From Streptomyces sp. NBC_00557 (GTDB taxonomy: Bacteria; Actinomycetota; Actinomycetes; Streptomycetales; Streptomycetaceae): a stretch of 64,000 bases of DNA. How positions within the stretch are numbered: position 1 is the stretch's first letter; every line of letters begins with the position of its first letter. The stretch is from NCBI RefSeq assembly GCF_036345995.1, contig NZ_CP107796.1:124001-188000 (forward strand). The letters run 5' to 3'. The position numbers and the translations under genes were made by a program. Positions 25,386 through 33,533 of the stretch are shown here, piece by piece. A model generated the notes under the pieces. The model made no database searches. It worked only from the letters and a program-made list of their open reading frames with translations, and was not told the DNA's origin.

Positions 25386-26492
25386 GTGAGCACCGCACTG
25401 CCCGCGTCATTGCGGGTGCGCGTCGGGCGGCGCCTGCGAGGCCAGGCGCCCGCGGCCGCCCGCGTCTTGGTCATCGGGACCGTCGCCTGGCAGGTGACGG
25501 TGTGGGCGGGCGCCCGGAACCCGCCGGTCTACGCCGCGTTCGCCCCGCTCATGGCACTGCGCAGCGATCCTTTCTCCTCGCTGACGGCGGTGGCGCTGCG
25601 CGTCCTCGGGGTCATCGCCGGCGTGGCCGTGGGGTTGTCCGTGGTGACCCTGCTCACGCCCTCGTTGGCGGCCCTCGTGGTCGTGCTGGGCCTGGCGCTG
25701 CTGGTCGGGATGTTCACCGGCCCCGGCCCCGTGCTGAACCCGCAGGTCGGCCTCTCCTCCCTGTTGGTGCTGTCCAACCCGGCCCCGGACGCCTACGGGA
25801 TCACCCGGGTCTGGGAGACCGTGGTGGGCGGCCTGGTCACCGTCGTGCTTGCTCCCCTTCTGTGGCCTCCGGATCCCCACCGTGAGCTGACGGCCCTGGC
25901 CCGGGAGTGCGCCGAGCGCCTGCCGGTGGTGCTGATGGGGAGCGTGGAGGTGCTCGGTGACGCCGCCGCGGCCCAGAACAACCGGATCGTCGTCGGGGCC
26001 GAGGCCGAGCGGCTTCTGCGCGTGCGCGAGCAGACGCGCGACGCGGAACGGGCGATGCGGTTCAACCCCCTGCGCAGGAAGAACCGGGCGCAGGTGGCCG
26101 GCCTTGCCGCCCGACTGCGGACGGTCGCTCGGGCGGGGCCGTACGCCGATCTCCTCGCGGTGGAGGCCGCGGCGCTGAGCGCCCGGGATGGGCACAGCCC
26201 AGCACTGCGCAGGGCCAGAGCCGAACTGCCGGCCGTCGTCGAGGCGACCGCGCGTGTCGTGGACGGGCTGCTGGCGGGGCGGGACCCGGCCGGGGACGCC
26301 GCGGCAGCCCGCCGGCTGCTGGACCAGTACCGGATGGAGGACCCGCAGGCCGTGGCCGTGGCCCTGCGCAGACCGTTCCACCGAGTGCTCGACCTGTGCG
26401 TCCCGCCGTCACCCCCGTCCGCGGTTGCGCAGGACCCAGGCCACTGCGGATCCGCAGCAGACACGCACGACGACGACCCGGAGAAGACGTAG
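25386..26492 (+). CDS. FUSC-like (aromatic acid exporter-type) membrane protein
   Basis: 368-aa protein. Residues about 25-150 form five or six hydrophobic helices (VLVIGTVAWQVTVWA; VALRVLGVIAGVAVGLSVV; LAALVVVLGLALLVGMF), with NPQVGLSSLLVL and a TRVWETVVGGLVTVVL segment resembling the FUSC/YccS/AaeB half-transporter signature (R-x-x-x-T-x-x-G). The C-terminal 200 residues are a cytoplasmic helical domain rich in Arg and Glu. GTG at 25386 chosen because hydrophobic and family-like sequence starts there; ribosome site is weak. Probable efflux or envelope-stress role. Confidence 0.75.
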   Translation: MSTALPASLRVRVGRRLRGQAPAAARVLVIGTVAWQVTVWAGARNPPVYAAFAPLMALRSDPFSSLTAVALRVLGVIAGVAVGLSVVTLLTPSLAALVVVLGLALLVGMFTGPGPVLNPQVGLSSLLVLSNPAPDAYGITRVWETVVGGLVTVVLAPLLWPPDPHRELTALARECAERLPVVLMGSVEVLGDAAAAQNNRIVVGAEAERLLRVREQTRDAERAMRFNPLRRKNRAQVAGLAARLRTVARAGPYADLLAVEAAALSARDGHSPALRRARAELPAVVEATARVVDGLLAGRDPAGDAAAARRLLDQYRMEDPQAVAVALRRPFHRVLDLCVPPSPPSAVAQDPGHCGSAADTHDDDPEKT

Positions 26493-26615
26493 CCCAGGAT
26501 GAGAGGAATCCTCATGCGTCCCGAGGTGTGCGGGACGCAGGGCAGGGGTTGCCGTCGAGTGCAGAGCCGGCCGGGCTGTCCGCGGCGCGTCCTTCACCTG
26601 CTCTGGGCTGCCCCG

Positions 26616-29231
26616 TCAACCGCCGCCCTGCTCGATGTCCAGATGGATCGGTCCCCGAAGAACGGGGCTGGGCCGGTATGGCGGCGGGTCTGCGACCAGC
26701 CGGGGGCAGTCGAGCCGGCGTACCAGCCCGGTCAGCGCGATCTGGGTTTCCCGTCGGGCCAGTGGGCCGCCGAAACAGAAGTGGATGCCGTTGCCGAACC
26801 CCAGGTGCTGGTTGTCACGCCGATCCGGGTCGAAGCGGTCCGGGTCGTGGAAGCGGTCCGGATCGCGGCTGCCTGAGGCCAGCATGAGCATGACCTGCGA
26901 GCCCTGGGGAATGACGGTGTCGGCGACGGTGATGTCGCTGTACGCGACCCGCCAGGGAATGATGTGCACGGAGGGCTCGTAGCGCAGCAGTTCCTCGACC
27001 AGCGGCACGATGAGGTCGGGTTCGGCGCGCAGTCGCTGCAGCACCTGTGGGTGGCGCAGCAGCGTCAGCATGCCGTTGGTGATGAGGTTGACGACGGTCT
27101 CATGGCCGGCGATGAGGAGCAGTTTGGCGGTGGCAACGATTTCGGCGTCGGTCATCCGCCCATCGGGCCCGTCGTCGTTGGCCATGCGTGACAGCAGGCC
27201 GTCTCCCGGCCGGCGGTGGCACTGTTCCACGAGCTCGCCGAGGCGCTGGCGCAGGTCCTTGCGGGCCTGTACGCCCTTGTCCAGTTTCTGCTTCGGGTCG
27301 GTCGCGGGGTCGTAGTCGATCGAGTTCATGATGTCGTTCACCCAGAGGTGGAACCTCGGCTCGTCCTCGCGTGGTACGCCGAGGACGTGACAGGTCACGC
27401 TGACGGGGAACGGGAAGGCGAAATCGTCGACGACGTCGAGTCGCTCCTTGTCCCCCACGTCGTCGAGCAGGCTGCCGACGGTGGCGGTGAGGAAGCCTTC
27501 GAGCCCGGTCACCAGGCCAGGGGCGTGCGGGGGGCCGAAGTGACGCATCGCCATACGCCGCAGGCGATCGTGCTCGGGCTGGTCCCTGTGGATGAACGAC
27601 GACGTGGCCTCTCCCTCGGCTGAGGGCATCGGACGCGACAGATTACGCACGTCGGAACTCAGATGCGGATCATGCAGTATGTCCGTGATCTCTCTGTAGG
27701 TGCTGATGACGTAGCTGCCGTCCTCCTGCCGAGCCACCGGCGTCTTCCGCAACTCGGCATACAGCGGGTAGGGGTCGGCCCGGGCGGAGTAGTCGAAGAT
27801 CCGTCGTAGTGTGTCGGGCCTCTCGGCCGTGGTCGTCTGGCCTTCCCGCCGATGCCGGTGCACGGCTGTGACGCGGCGATCACGCGGGGCATGGCCCGTG
27901 ACGACCGCCGTGGCGCCTTGCGCGAGCTGGGCGGGGAAGTCGACGGGCAGCGGTCGCATGTCGGCCGGCCGGTCCGGCGTGGGGCAGGCGGGCGGGAAAG
28001 GCGCGGCCGTCTCGATCAACCGCCGGTAGTGGCCCATCCACTTGCCGTTGTCGAAGCTCACGGCCGCCGTGACGCGGCCCCGATGGCCGTATGCGGCGAC
28101 GAAACGGTGGTCGTCCGGCGATCCCTGCGTGACGACCACCTCGTCGGCGAAGGCCGGCACGCCGACGGACTTGATGTTGACGCCGAACTGGATCGACCAG
28201 AACAGCGGGATGGACAGGTGGGACCAGACGTCCGCCTGGGCGCTGACCATGTTGTGCGCCGCGACCTCGGCCTGCTCCACGGCGTTCGCCCAGTGCTCCA
28301 GCGAGAGGAACCGGTATCCGTAGACGGGGTTCGGGCAACGGGCCACGTCCCCCGCGGCGAAAACGTCGTCGATGACGCCGCCCTTGACGTCGAGGGCGCG
28401 GCAACCCGTGTCACAGGTGACTCCCCACACACCCGCGGCCAGTCCCGACTCCCGCAGCCACTCGGTGTTCCGGATGCTCCCGAGTGCCACCACCGCCACA
28501 TCGGCGTCCACCGTACTGCCGTCGTCGAAGTAGGCACGGCGAAACCGTCCCTGCCCGTCGCCCTCCAGCCGGGCGACCTTGACACCGCACCGCAAGTCGA
28601 CACCATGAGCGCGCTGCATGCCCGCCGCGACCTCGCCGATCATGGCACCGAACGCACCGGCCAGCGGGGCCGGCGCGAGTTCGGCAACGGTCACCGGGAT
28701 GCCCCGCTCGCGGCAGACGGAGGCGACCTCGGAGCCGGTGAAGCCCGCACCGATGACCAGCACACGGGATGGCCCGGCGGCGAGGGCCCGCTGGAGGCCC
28801 TCGGCATGCTCACGCGTGCGCACGACGAACACCCCGTCCAGAGCCGCCTCGGACGCGACGAACCACGGCCGGGCACGTACCCCGGTGGAGATCAGCAGCC
28901 GGTCGAAGGGAACCTCCCGTCCGTCGGTGAGACGCACGTGGTGCGTGGCGAGGTCCAGCCCGCCGGCGGGCACGCCCAGAAGCCATTCCGCATCGATGTC
29001 ACGACGGCGGGGCAAAGTGGTGCCCCCGGCGGGCACCCACCCGGTCAGCACCTGCTTGGACAGGGGAGGCCGGTCGTACGGCTCGTCCGACTCGTCACCG
29101 ATCAAGGTCAGCGACCCGGTGAAACCCTCGTCCCGCAGAGCCTCCGCGGCCCGCAGCCCCGCCAGCGAAGCCCCGACGACCACGATGCGGCCGTCGCGCT
29201 TGAACGCACGCGGATCGTCGGCACTGGTCAT
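26616..29231 (-). CDS. Natural fusion: ferredoxin reductase - cytochrome P450
   Basis: 871-aa two-enzyme fusion. Residues 1-415 are a rubredoxin/ferredoxin-type FAD reductase: FAD loop IVVVGASLAGLRAAEALR, PYDRPPLSKQVL, NAD(P) loop VLVIGAGFTGSEVASVC, and FAAGDVARCPNP with the C-terminal HWANAVEQ motif. After a linker of about 50 residues a complete P450 follows (about 470-871): I-helix LLLIAGHETVVNLI, ExxR in EELLRYEP, and the heme loop FGNGIHFCFGG with ligand Cys819. The [3Fe-4S] ferredoxin gene lies upstream with a 4-bp overlap (ATGA). Reductase plus P450 in one chain with a separate ferredoxin is an unusual arrangement. Substrate unknown. Confidence 0.93.
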   Translation of the reverse strand: MTSADDPRAFKRDGRIVVVGASLAGLRAAEALRDEGFTGSLTLIGDESDEPYDRPPLSKQVLTGWVPAGGTTLPRRRDIDAEWLLGVPAGGLDLATHHVRLTDGREVPFDRLLISTGVRARPWFVASEAALDGVFVVRTREHAEGLQRALAAGPSRVLVIGAGFTGSEVASVCRERGIPVTVAELAPAPLAGAFGAMIGEVAAGMQRAHGVDLRCGVKVARLEGDGQGRFRRAYFDDGSTVDADVAVVALGSIRNTEWLRESGLAAGVWGVTCDTGCRALDVKGGVIDDVFAAGDVARCPNPVYGYRFLSLEHWANAVEQAEVAAHNMVSAQADVWSHLSIPLFWSIQFGVNIKSVGVPAFADEVVVTQGSPDDHRFVAAYGHRGRVTAAVSFDNGKWMGHYRRLIETAAPFPPACPTPDRPADMRPLPVDFPAQLAQGATAVVTGHAPRDRRVTAVHRHRREGQTTTAERPDTLRRIFDYSARADPYPLYAELRKTPVARQEDGSYVISTYREITDILHDPHLSSDVRNLSRPMPSAEGEATSSFIHRDQPEHDRLRRMAMRHFGPPHAPGLVTGLEGFLTATVGSLLDDVGDKERLDVVDDFAFPFPVSVTCHVLGVPREDEPRFHLWVNDIMNSIDYDPATDPKQKLDKGVQARKDLRQRLGELVEQCHRRPGDGLLSRMANDDGPDGRMTDAEIVATAKLLLIAGHETVVNLITNGMLTLLRHPQVLQRLRAEPDLIVPLVEELLRYEPSVHIIPWRVAYSDITVADTVIPQGSQVMLMLASGSRDPDRFHDPDRFDPDRRDNQHLGFGNGIHFCFGGPLARRETQIALTGLVRRLDCPRLVADPPPYRPSPVLRGPIHLDIEQGGG

Positions 29232-29467
29232 GGCACTGGTGATGACGGAGACGCCTCCGCCGGCGCGTGCCGCGTATCCGTCCGGTCGACCAGGATCGCC
29301 TGAACCGGGCAGGCCGCCGCGGCGCGGAGCACCTGGTCGCGCTGGGCGTCATCGGGGTTCGGGTCGTAGATGAGCGCTTCCTCCCCGTGCATCCGGAACG
29401 CCTCCGGAGCAAGGAACGCGCACTGCGCATATCCCTCACATCGAGAGAGATCAACGACAATGTTCAC
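29228..29467 (-). CDS. [3Fe-4S]-type P450 ferredoxin
   Basis: 79-aa ferredoxin: VDLSRCEGYAQCAFLAPEAF supplies C10 and C16, and AAACPVQAI supplies C53 followed by Pro. With three cysteines (C-x5-C-x36-C) it fits the [3Fe-4S] ferredoxins that serve actinobacterial P450s. GTG at 29467 has GGAGG about 8 nt upstream. Its stop overlaps the start of the reductase-P450 gene, so the whole electron chain is translated together: NAD(P)H to reductase domain to ferredoxin to P450 domain. Confidence 0.93.
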   Translation of the reverse strand: MNIVVDLSRCEGYAQCAFLAPEAFRMHGEEALIYDPNPDDAQRDQVLRAAAACPVQAILVDRTDTRHAPAEASPSSPVP

Positions 29468-29836
29468 CCCGACCTCCACAGGGAGTGTGAAGTGCACACC
29501 CGGGAAGGGGCGCACCGCGCTTGTCGGGTCGCCATGGAAGGAATTGATCGTCGCGGCCCAGGCGATCGACACCTGACCAGGATCGACGCCTGACCAGGTA
29601 CATATCCCTGGTTGCGGCCGCATTCTGGTTGTGTGAGCGGCGGCCTTTCATTGCCGTTCCGATGGGAACCGTGTGGCACGGTGCGCCGGAAAACCGTCAG
29701 AAAATCAGCGTAACAGTGGCACGGGTACCGGGGAGTGGAAACCAAGCGCTGGCCGGGCTCGATGAGGCATGGCGGGCAGCACCGGCGTCGGTGCGCCTCT
29801 CAGCCCTGTACGCACAGCAGCGTGATCAAATAGGGC
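29468..29836. other. Divergent intergenic region
   Basis: 369 bp between the ferredoxin (leftward) and acetyltransferase (rightward) starts. It should hold both promoters; no distinct operator was found. Confidence 0.4.
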
Positions 29837-30394
29837 ATGGCATCGTCCTGGACTGGTAATCGGGTACGCCTGCGTGCTGTCGAGCCCGACGACTGGACAG
29901 CATTCATGCGCTTCGCCGACGATGACGGGCGGCGAGGGAGCCGGCTGGATCTGCCGCGGTCCGCCGAGGCCTACCGTGCCTGGGCGAAGGAGCAAGCGGT
30001 TGCCGAGTGCCATGACGACCGCTTCCGGTTGGCAGTAGAGGCGACGGCCACCGGAGCGCTGGTCGGCACGGTCGGCTCACATCGCACCGGTCCTCGTTCA
30101 GGCTGGTTCGAGGTCGATGTCACGATCGGCATTGACCACCGGCGCAAGGGCTACGCGGCAGAAGCCGTGGTGCTGCTGATGCGCTTCATGTTCGGCGAGC
30201 GGCGCTATCACAAATGCCTGGCAGCGATCTTGGCTCCCAACGAGGCATCGCTGGCACTTTTTCGTCGGCTCGGCTTCACCGAGGAGGGGCGCTTGCGGGA
30301 ACACGTTTTCTTCGCCGGCCGGCACCACGATCTCGTCATGATGGGCATGCTCGCCAACGAGTTCGACCAGCGGCATACGATGAGCGGCCCCTGA
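29837..30394 (+). CDS. GNAT acetyltransferase (RimJ/RimL-like)
   Basis: 185-aa GNAT protein: N-terminal VRLRAVEPDDWTAFMRF, core strand FEVDVTIGIDHRRKGYAAEAVVLLMRF with the acetyl-CoA loop (R-x-K-G-Y-A), and NEASLALFRRLGFTEEGRLRE, the usual GNAT motif B and beta-7 region. RimJ-like GNATs acetylate N-terminal amines of proteins, peptides or antibiotics. ATG start; no strong ribosome site. It lies between the ferredoxin/P450 fusion and the peptide-associated P450 on the opposite strand, so any link with them is only positional. Confidence 0.85.
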   Translation: MASSWTGNRVRLRAVEPDDWTAFMRFADDDGRRGSRLDLPRSAEAYRAWAKEQAVAECHDDRFRLAVEATATGALVGTVGSHRTGPRSGWFEVDVTIGIDHRRKGYAAEAVVLLMRFMFGERRYHKCLAAILAPNEASLALFRRLGFTEEGRLREHVFFAGRHHDLVMMGMLANEFDQRHTMSGP

Positions 30395-30469
30395 GTCGGT
30401 CATCCAGACGTGTGCGGAGCGGCACTCGCACGTGATCACCGTTCGCTGACCGGTGGTGAAGGCGGCCTG

Positions 30470-31792
30470 TCACCGAAAGCAGGACCGCCCTCGGCCGCGC
30501 AAGTCGGCGCGCAGGCGCAAGCCTACGGGTGCGAGACCTTCGAGGGTGGTGACCTGGTAGCTGGGTTCCGGTCCGGGCGGCTCGCTCACGTCGTAGCGGC
30601 GCGCGGTCTGCGCAGTCAGGAGCGTCAGCATCGCCATGGCCAGAGCGGCTCCCTCGCAGCCATGCGGTCCGGTACCGAAAGAGAGGAAGACCCCGGGTCT
30701 CGCCGGCGAGCCCGAATCATCGAGCCAGCGCTCGGGCTGGAACCGGTCCGGCTCGGAATATTCCCGTGCGTCGCGGTGGGCGGTGTAGGGGCAGACGAGA
30801 ACGGTGGACCCGGCGGCGATGGTATAGCCGTCCAGCTGTGTCTCTCGTGGGGCGCGCCGGGTCAGGAGCCAGCTCGGGGGGTACAGCCGGAGCACCTCAG
30901 TCACCAGTGCCTCGGTGTATCGCAGGCTGTGGAGGTGGGCGCTGGTCGTCGCGGCCGGGTCCGCGGGCAGCGAGGCGGCCTCGGCCGCGACGCGGCCCGC
31001 TGCCTGGGGGTGCCGGGCCAGGTGGAGCAGGATCCATGCGGCTGCCCGGGAAGGGGTCTCGAAGGTGGCGACGGTGATTCCGGGGAGAGTGTCGAGGATG
31101 GCCTCTTCCGACAGCAGGCCGTTGTGGGGAGAGGGCCGGAGCATCTGTCCCAGCATGTCGTCACCGAGCCGGCCCGATGAGCGACGCCGGCGGACGATGG
31201 GCCGCAAAGCCTCGGTGAAGGCGACTTGCTGCCGTGTGCGGAACCGCCGTGCCGGTGTGGGGATCCAGGGCGGCCAAACCCAACGCGAGGGACGTACGAG
31301 CACCTCCCGGGCCAGGAAGAGGCGTCCGGCATAGGGCAGCAGGGTGGGAGCGTCTTCGGAGAAGAGGTAACTCACGCCGATCTCTGCAAGGGCGTGCCGG
31401 ACCAGGGGCAGAATCTCGACGTCCTGGCCGGTGGGCCACTGGTCGGCAAATCGAGCGGTCTGGGACGCGATCTCACCGATCCGGGCTGCAACCGCATGCG
31501 CACGTAGTCCGCGCATGCGTGCGGCGTGAGCGTGCGCTCGTTCCTCGGCTGTCGGTGCTCCGCTCGCCCGCCTCAACGGCGGGAAGAGAGGCGAGGGTGC
31601 CTTGGGGAAGTCCTGCACGCGGCGCAGGACTGCTTCACACGGCCCGGCCGCAGAGGCTACGTAGACACCGGGTTCCAGCTGCCAGACGTCCCCGCACTCT
31701 TCAGCGCCACGCCGCGCCCATGCCAGCCGGTCGCGGCTCCAGGCCGCGAAGCCGCCTCCGTGCAGCCGCGGCGGCTCATTCCTTGGGCCCAT
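30470..31792 (-). CDS. Cytochrome P450 next to a peptide gene (candidate RiPP-modifying enzyme)
   Basis: 440-aa P450. Visible: I-helix region GITVATFETPSRA (residues 238-250; the usual acid-Thr pair is E245-T246), K-helix E299-V-L-R302, PERW, and the heme loop FGTGPHGCEGAAL with ligand Cys379. Start ATG has AGGGA about 7 nt upstream. It follows a 30-codon aromatic-rich peptide gene by 102 bp on the same strand, with a strong hairpin in the gap. Known bacterial P450s with this arrangement (tryptorubin/atropopeptides, biarylitides, cittilins, cihunamides) cross-link aromatic side chains of a tiny precursor. That role is inferred from context; an ordinary small-molecule hydroxylase remains possible. 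Confidence 0.9.
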   Translation of the reverse strand: MGPRNEPPRLHGGGFAAWSRDRLAWARRGAEECGDVWQLEPGVYVASAAGPCEAVLRRVQDFPKAPSPLFPPLRRASGAPTAEERAHAHAARMRGLRAHAVAARIGEIASQTARFADQWPTGQDVEILPLVRHALAEIGVSYLFSEDAPTLLPYAGRLFLAREVLVRPSRWVWPPWIPTPARRFRTRQQVAFTEALRPIVRRRRSSGRLGDDMLGQMLRPSPHNGLLSEEAILDTLPGITVATFETPSRAAAWILLHLARHPQAAGRVAAEAASLPADPAATTSAHLHSLRYTEALVTEVLRLYPPSWLLTRRAPRETQLDGYTIAAGSTVLVCPYTAHRDAREYSEPDRFQPERWLDDSGSPARPGVFLSFGTGPHGCEGAALAMAMLTLLTAQTARRYDVSEPPGPEPSYQVTTLEGLAPVGLRLRADLRGRGRSCFR

Positions 31793-31851
31793 GAGATCGT
31801 CCCTGGCTCTCGTACGTGTCCAGGCCGCTGTCGTCGCCGGCGTGGCCGAGA

Positions 31852-31881
31852 GCCGGCGGGCACCCCTGGGCGCCCGCCGGC
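31852..31881 (-). promoter_or_regulatory. Hairpin between the peptide and P450 genes
   Basis: GCCGGCGGGC (31852-31861) pairs exactly with GCCCGCCGGC (31872-31881), 10-bp GC stem, 10-nt loop, 13 nt after the peptide stop and 59 nt before the P450 start. No T-run follows. Likely a leaky terminator or mRNA-stabilising stem giving more precursor than enzyme, as in many RiPP operons. Confidence 0.65.
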
Positions 31882-31894
31882 AGTGCGGTCAGTC

Positions 31895-31987
31895 CTAGTC
31901 GTCGCCGGCGTACGCATCCCATTCGTGGGCCCCGTACGCACCGTAGTGGCGGGTGAAGGACAGCTTGCCGAGCAGCTTGGCGATCAC
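31895..31987 (-). CDS. 30-aa aromatic-rich peptide, candidate RiPP precursor
   Basis: GTG at 31987 preceded by GAGAGGAG at ideal spacing, TAG stop at 31895. The N-terminal 13 residues form a short basic amphipathic stretch containing KLLGKLSF. The C-terminal part is HYGAYGAHEWDAYAGDD: no Cys, Ser or Thr, but Y15, Y18, W23 and Y26 in two aromatic-x-Ala-Tyr motifs (YGAY and WDAY) with equal i,i+3 spacing, and an acidic end. This is the composition of P450-cross-linked RiPP precursors rather than of a structural microprotein. The only downstream gene is a P450. No protease or exporter is adjacent. I do not recognise the exact sequence. Confidence 0.7.
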   Translation of the reverse strand: MIAKLLGKLSFTRHYGAYGAHEWDAYAGDD

Positions 31988-32047
31988 GATGCACTCCTCT
32001 CGCCTGTCTTCAGCGCCAGAAACTACACACGAAATCCATGTTGTCAC

Positions 32048-32076
32048 ATATGCCCCATAAGCGGTATAAGGCATAT
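32048..32076 (-). promoter_or_regulatory. Inverted repeat in AT-rich peptide promoter region
   Basis: ATATGCC (32048-32054) and GGCATAT (32070-32076) form a 7-bp dyad with a 15-bp spacer, about 60-90 bp upstream of the peptide start in the most AT-rich stretch nearby. A candidate operator for the peptide/P450 unit. Confidence 0.45.
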
Positions 32077-32174
32077 TCCTGTCAGCGGTCACACGCATTC
32101 TGCAGTGAGACGGGGCGCACGGAGATCAAGTACCGCCTCCCTCTGTTCCTCCACCAGAGGCTTCAGCGACCGTA

Positions 32175-32530
32175 GCGAGACCGTCATCGAAGACCTGGTC
32201 GACGACCCCGAACTCCGCATCACTGCCTGCGGTGCCGCGGTGGCCGAATTCCGCGTCGTCTCCACTCCCCCGCACCGTCGACCGACAGACCAACGAGTGG
32301 CAGGACGGCGAGAGCCCGTTCCTCACCTGCGCCGTGCGGCGGCAGGCCGCGGAGAACGTCGCCGAGTCCCTGACCCGGGGCGTGCGCGTCAACGTCGAAG
32401 GCCCCTCAAGCAGCACGCGTACGAGGACCGTGCCCGCGTCAAGCGCACCGGGCAGGAGGTCGACCCCGAGCCTGCGCAACGCCACCGCGAAGGTCACCAA
32501 GACCAGCGGCGGCACGCAGCGGTCCGCTCC
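32175..32530 (+). pseudogene. ssb: ssb pseudogene
   Basis: Pieces of a Streptomyces single-stranded DNA-binding protein appear in order but in alternating frames: [20 protein letters not shown] and AEFRVVST; then [19 protein letters not shown] and [20 protein letters not shown]; then [19 protein letters not shown]; then [13 protein letters not shown]. At least three frameshifts are needed, and no start with ribosome site remains. A functional ssb copy must be elsewhere. Confidence 0.85.
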
Positions 32531-32772
32531 GGCGGCGGGCCACCGGGCTGATGACTCTTGGGCGGCCCCGGGCGCCGGAGGAACCGCCGTTCTGACCCGG
32601 CTGCGCATGCGGTTGGCTCGAGACCGATGTCCGGGGCCCAACACGCTCCCTGCTCGACACCACTCAGACGCGGACGGATCAAGAACCGTCGCGTGCACGC
32701 CATGCCATGGGAGGGGGCGGCGGTCCCCCTGGTGCGGGACCGCCGCCCCCCTCCCTCGAGCCTTGCTTTGCC

Positions 32773-32807
32773 TATCGAAACTCGATAGATTCACATCGTA
32801 AATCGAT
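32773..32807 (+). promoter_or_regulatory. Palindromic operator upstream of the DUF2975 gene
   Basis: TATCGA-AAC-TCGATA (32773-32787) is a perfect dyad; a related element, ATCGTAAATCGAT, follows at 32795-32807. They lie 14-48 bp upstream of the start codon, in an AT-rich patch, as expected for a repressor site, perhaps of the XRE protein encoded next. Confidence 0.55.
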
Positions 32808-32820
32808 GGAAGGATGGGTC

Positions 32821-33312
32821 ATGGGAAAACTGGCAGTGGGGGCGCTGCGCGCCGTGCTCGCAGTGATGCTCGCCGGCACCGTGTTCGTACAGGCCGGGAT
32901 GGTGTGGGCGTTGGTCACCGGGAGCGATCCGGAGGACGGGGCGCTTCCGCTGACCCCGCTGCGCGTGATCACGATTCTGGGCATGGTGTCGGTCCAGGTC
33001 GCCGTGGTCTGCGTATGGCGGCTGGTGTCGATGGTGCGACGCGGAACCGTCTTCTCCCACGCTGCCTTCCGGTACGTGGACATCGTGATCGGCGCGATCG
33101 TCGCGGCTGCCCTCGCGTGGTTCGCCGTCACGGCCCTCAATGCGCCCGGCCAGCGGGACGATCCGGGCGTCACCGTCATCATGGGCGGGATCGGCGTGGC
33201 CATCCTGGGGGTCGCGCTCATCGTGCTCGTGCTGCGGATGCTGCTCGCCCAGGCCGTCGCGCGCGACGTCGAAGCGGCGCAGATGCGAGCCGAGTTGGAC
33301 GAGGTGATCTGA
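32821..33312 (+). CDS. DUF2975-type four-helix membrane protein
   Basis: 163-aa membrane protein with four hydrophobic helices (AVLAVMLAGTVFVQAGMVWA; VITILGMVSVQVAVVCVWRL; IVIGAIVAAALAWFAVTAL; MGGIGVAILGVALIVLVLRM). The segment MVRRGTVFSHAAFRYVDIV between helices 2 and 3 is typical of DUF2975. ATG at 32821 with GGAAGGA upstream. Its stop overlaps the next gene by 1 bp (TGATG). DUF2975 proteins are usually paired with a small XRE regulator, as here; the pair may act in membrane-associated signalling, biochemical role unknown. Confidence 0.85.
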   Translation: MGKLAVGALRAVLAVMLAGTVFVQAGMVWALVTGSDPEDGALPLTPLRVITILGMVSVQVAVVCVWRLVSMVRRGTVFSHAAFRYVDIVIGAIVAAALAWFAVTALNAPGQRDDPGVTVIMGGIGVAILGVALIVLVLRMLLAQAVARDVEAAQMRAELDEVI

Positions 33313-33533
33313 TGCCGATCGTCGTCGACATCGACGTGATGCTGGCCAAGCGGAAGATGTCCGTGGGCGAGCTCGCGGACCGCGTAGGGATCACGCCCGC
33401 CAACCTGGCCGTACTCAAGAACGGCCGCGCCAAGGCAGTGCGATTCACGACGCTCGCCGCGCTCTGCGAGGTACTCCAGTGCCAGCCGGGCGACCTGCTG
33501 CGCTGGGAGGCCGAGCACACCGCAGGCGGATGA
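33312..33533 (+). CDS. Small XRE/Cro-type transcriptional regulator
   Basis: 73-aa protein consisting of one helix-turn-helix (KMSVGELADRVGITPANLAV, LKNGRAKAVRFTTLAALCEV) and LQCQPGDLLRWE, matching the YozG/HTH_26 family commonly coupled to DUF2975. Start ATG overlaps the previous stop. It probably binds the palindromes upstream of the pair; that is inference. Confidence 0.9.
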   Translation: MPIVVDIDVMLAKRKMSVGELADRVGITPANLAVLKNGRAKAVRFTTLAALCEVLQCQPGDLLRWEAEHTAGG

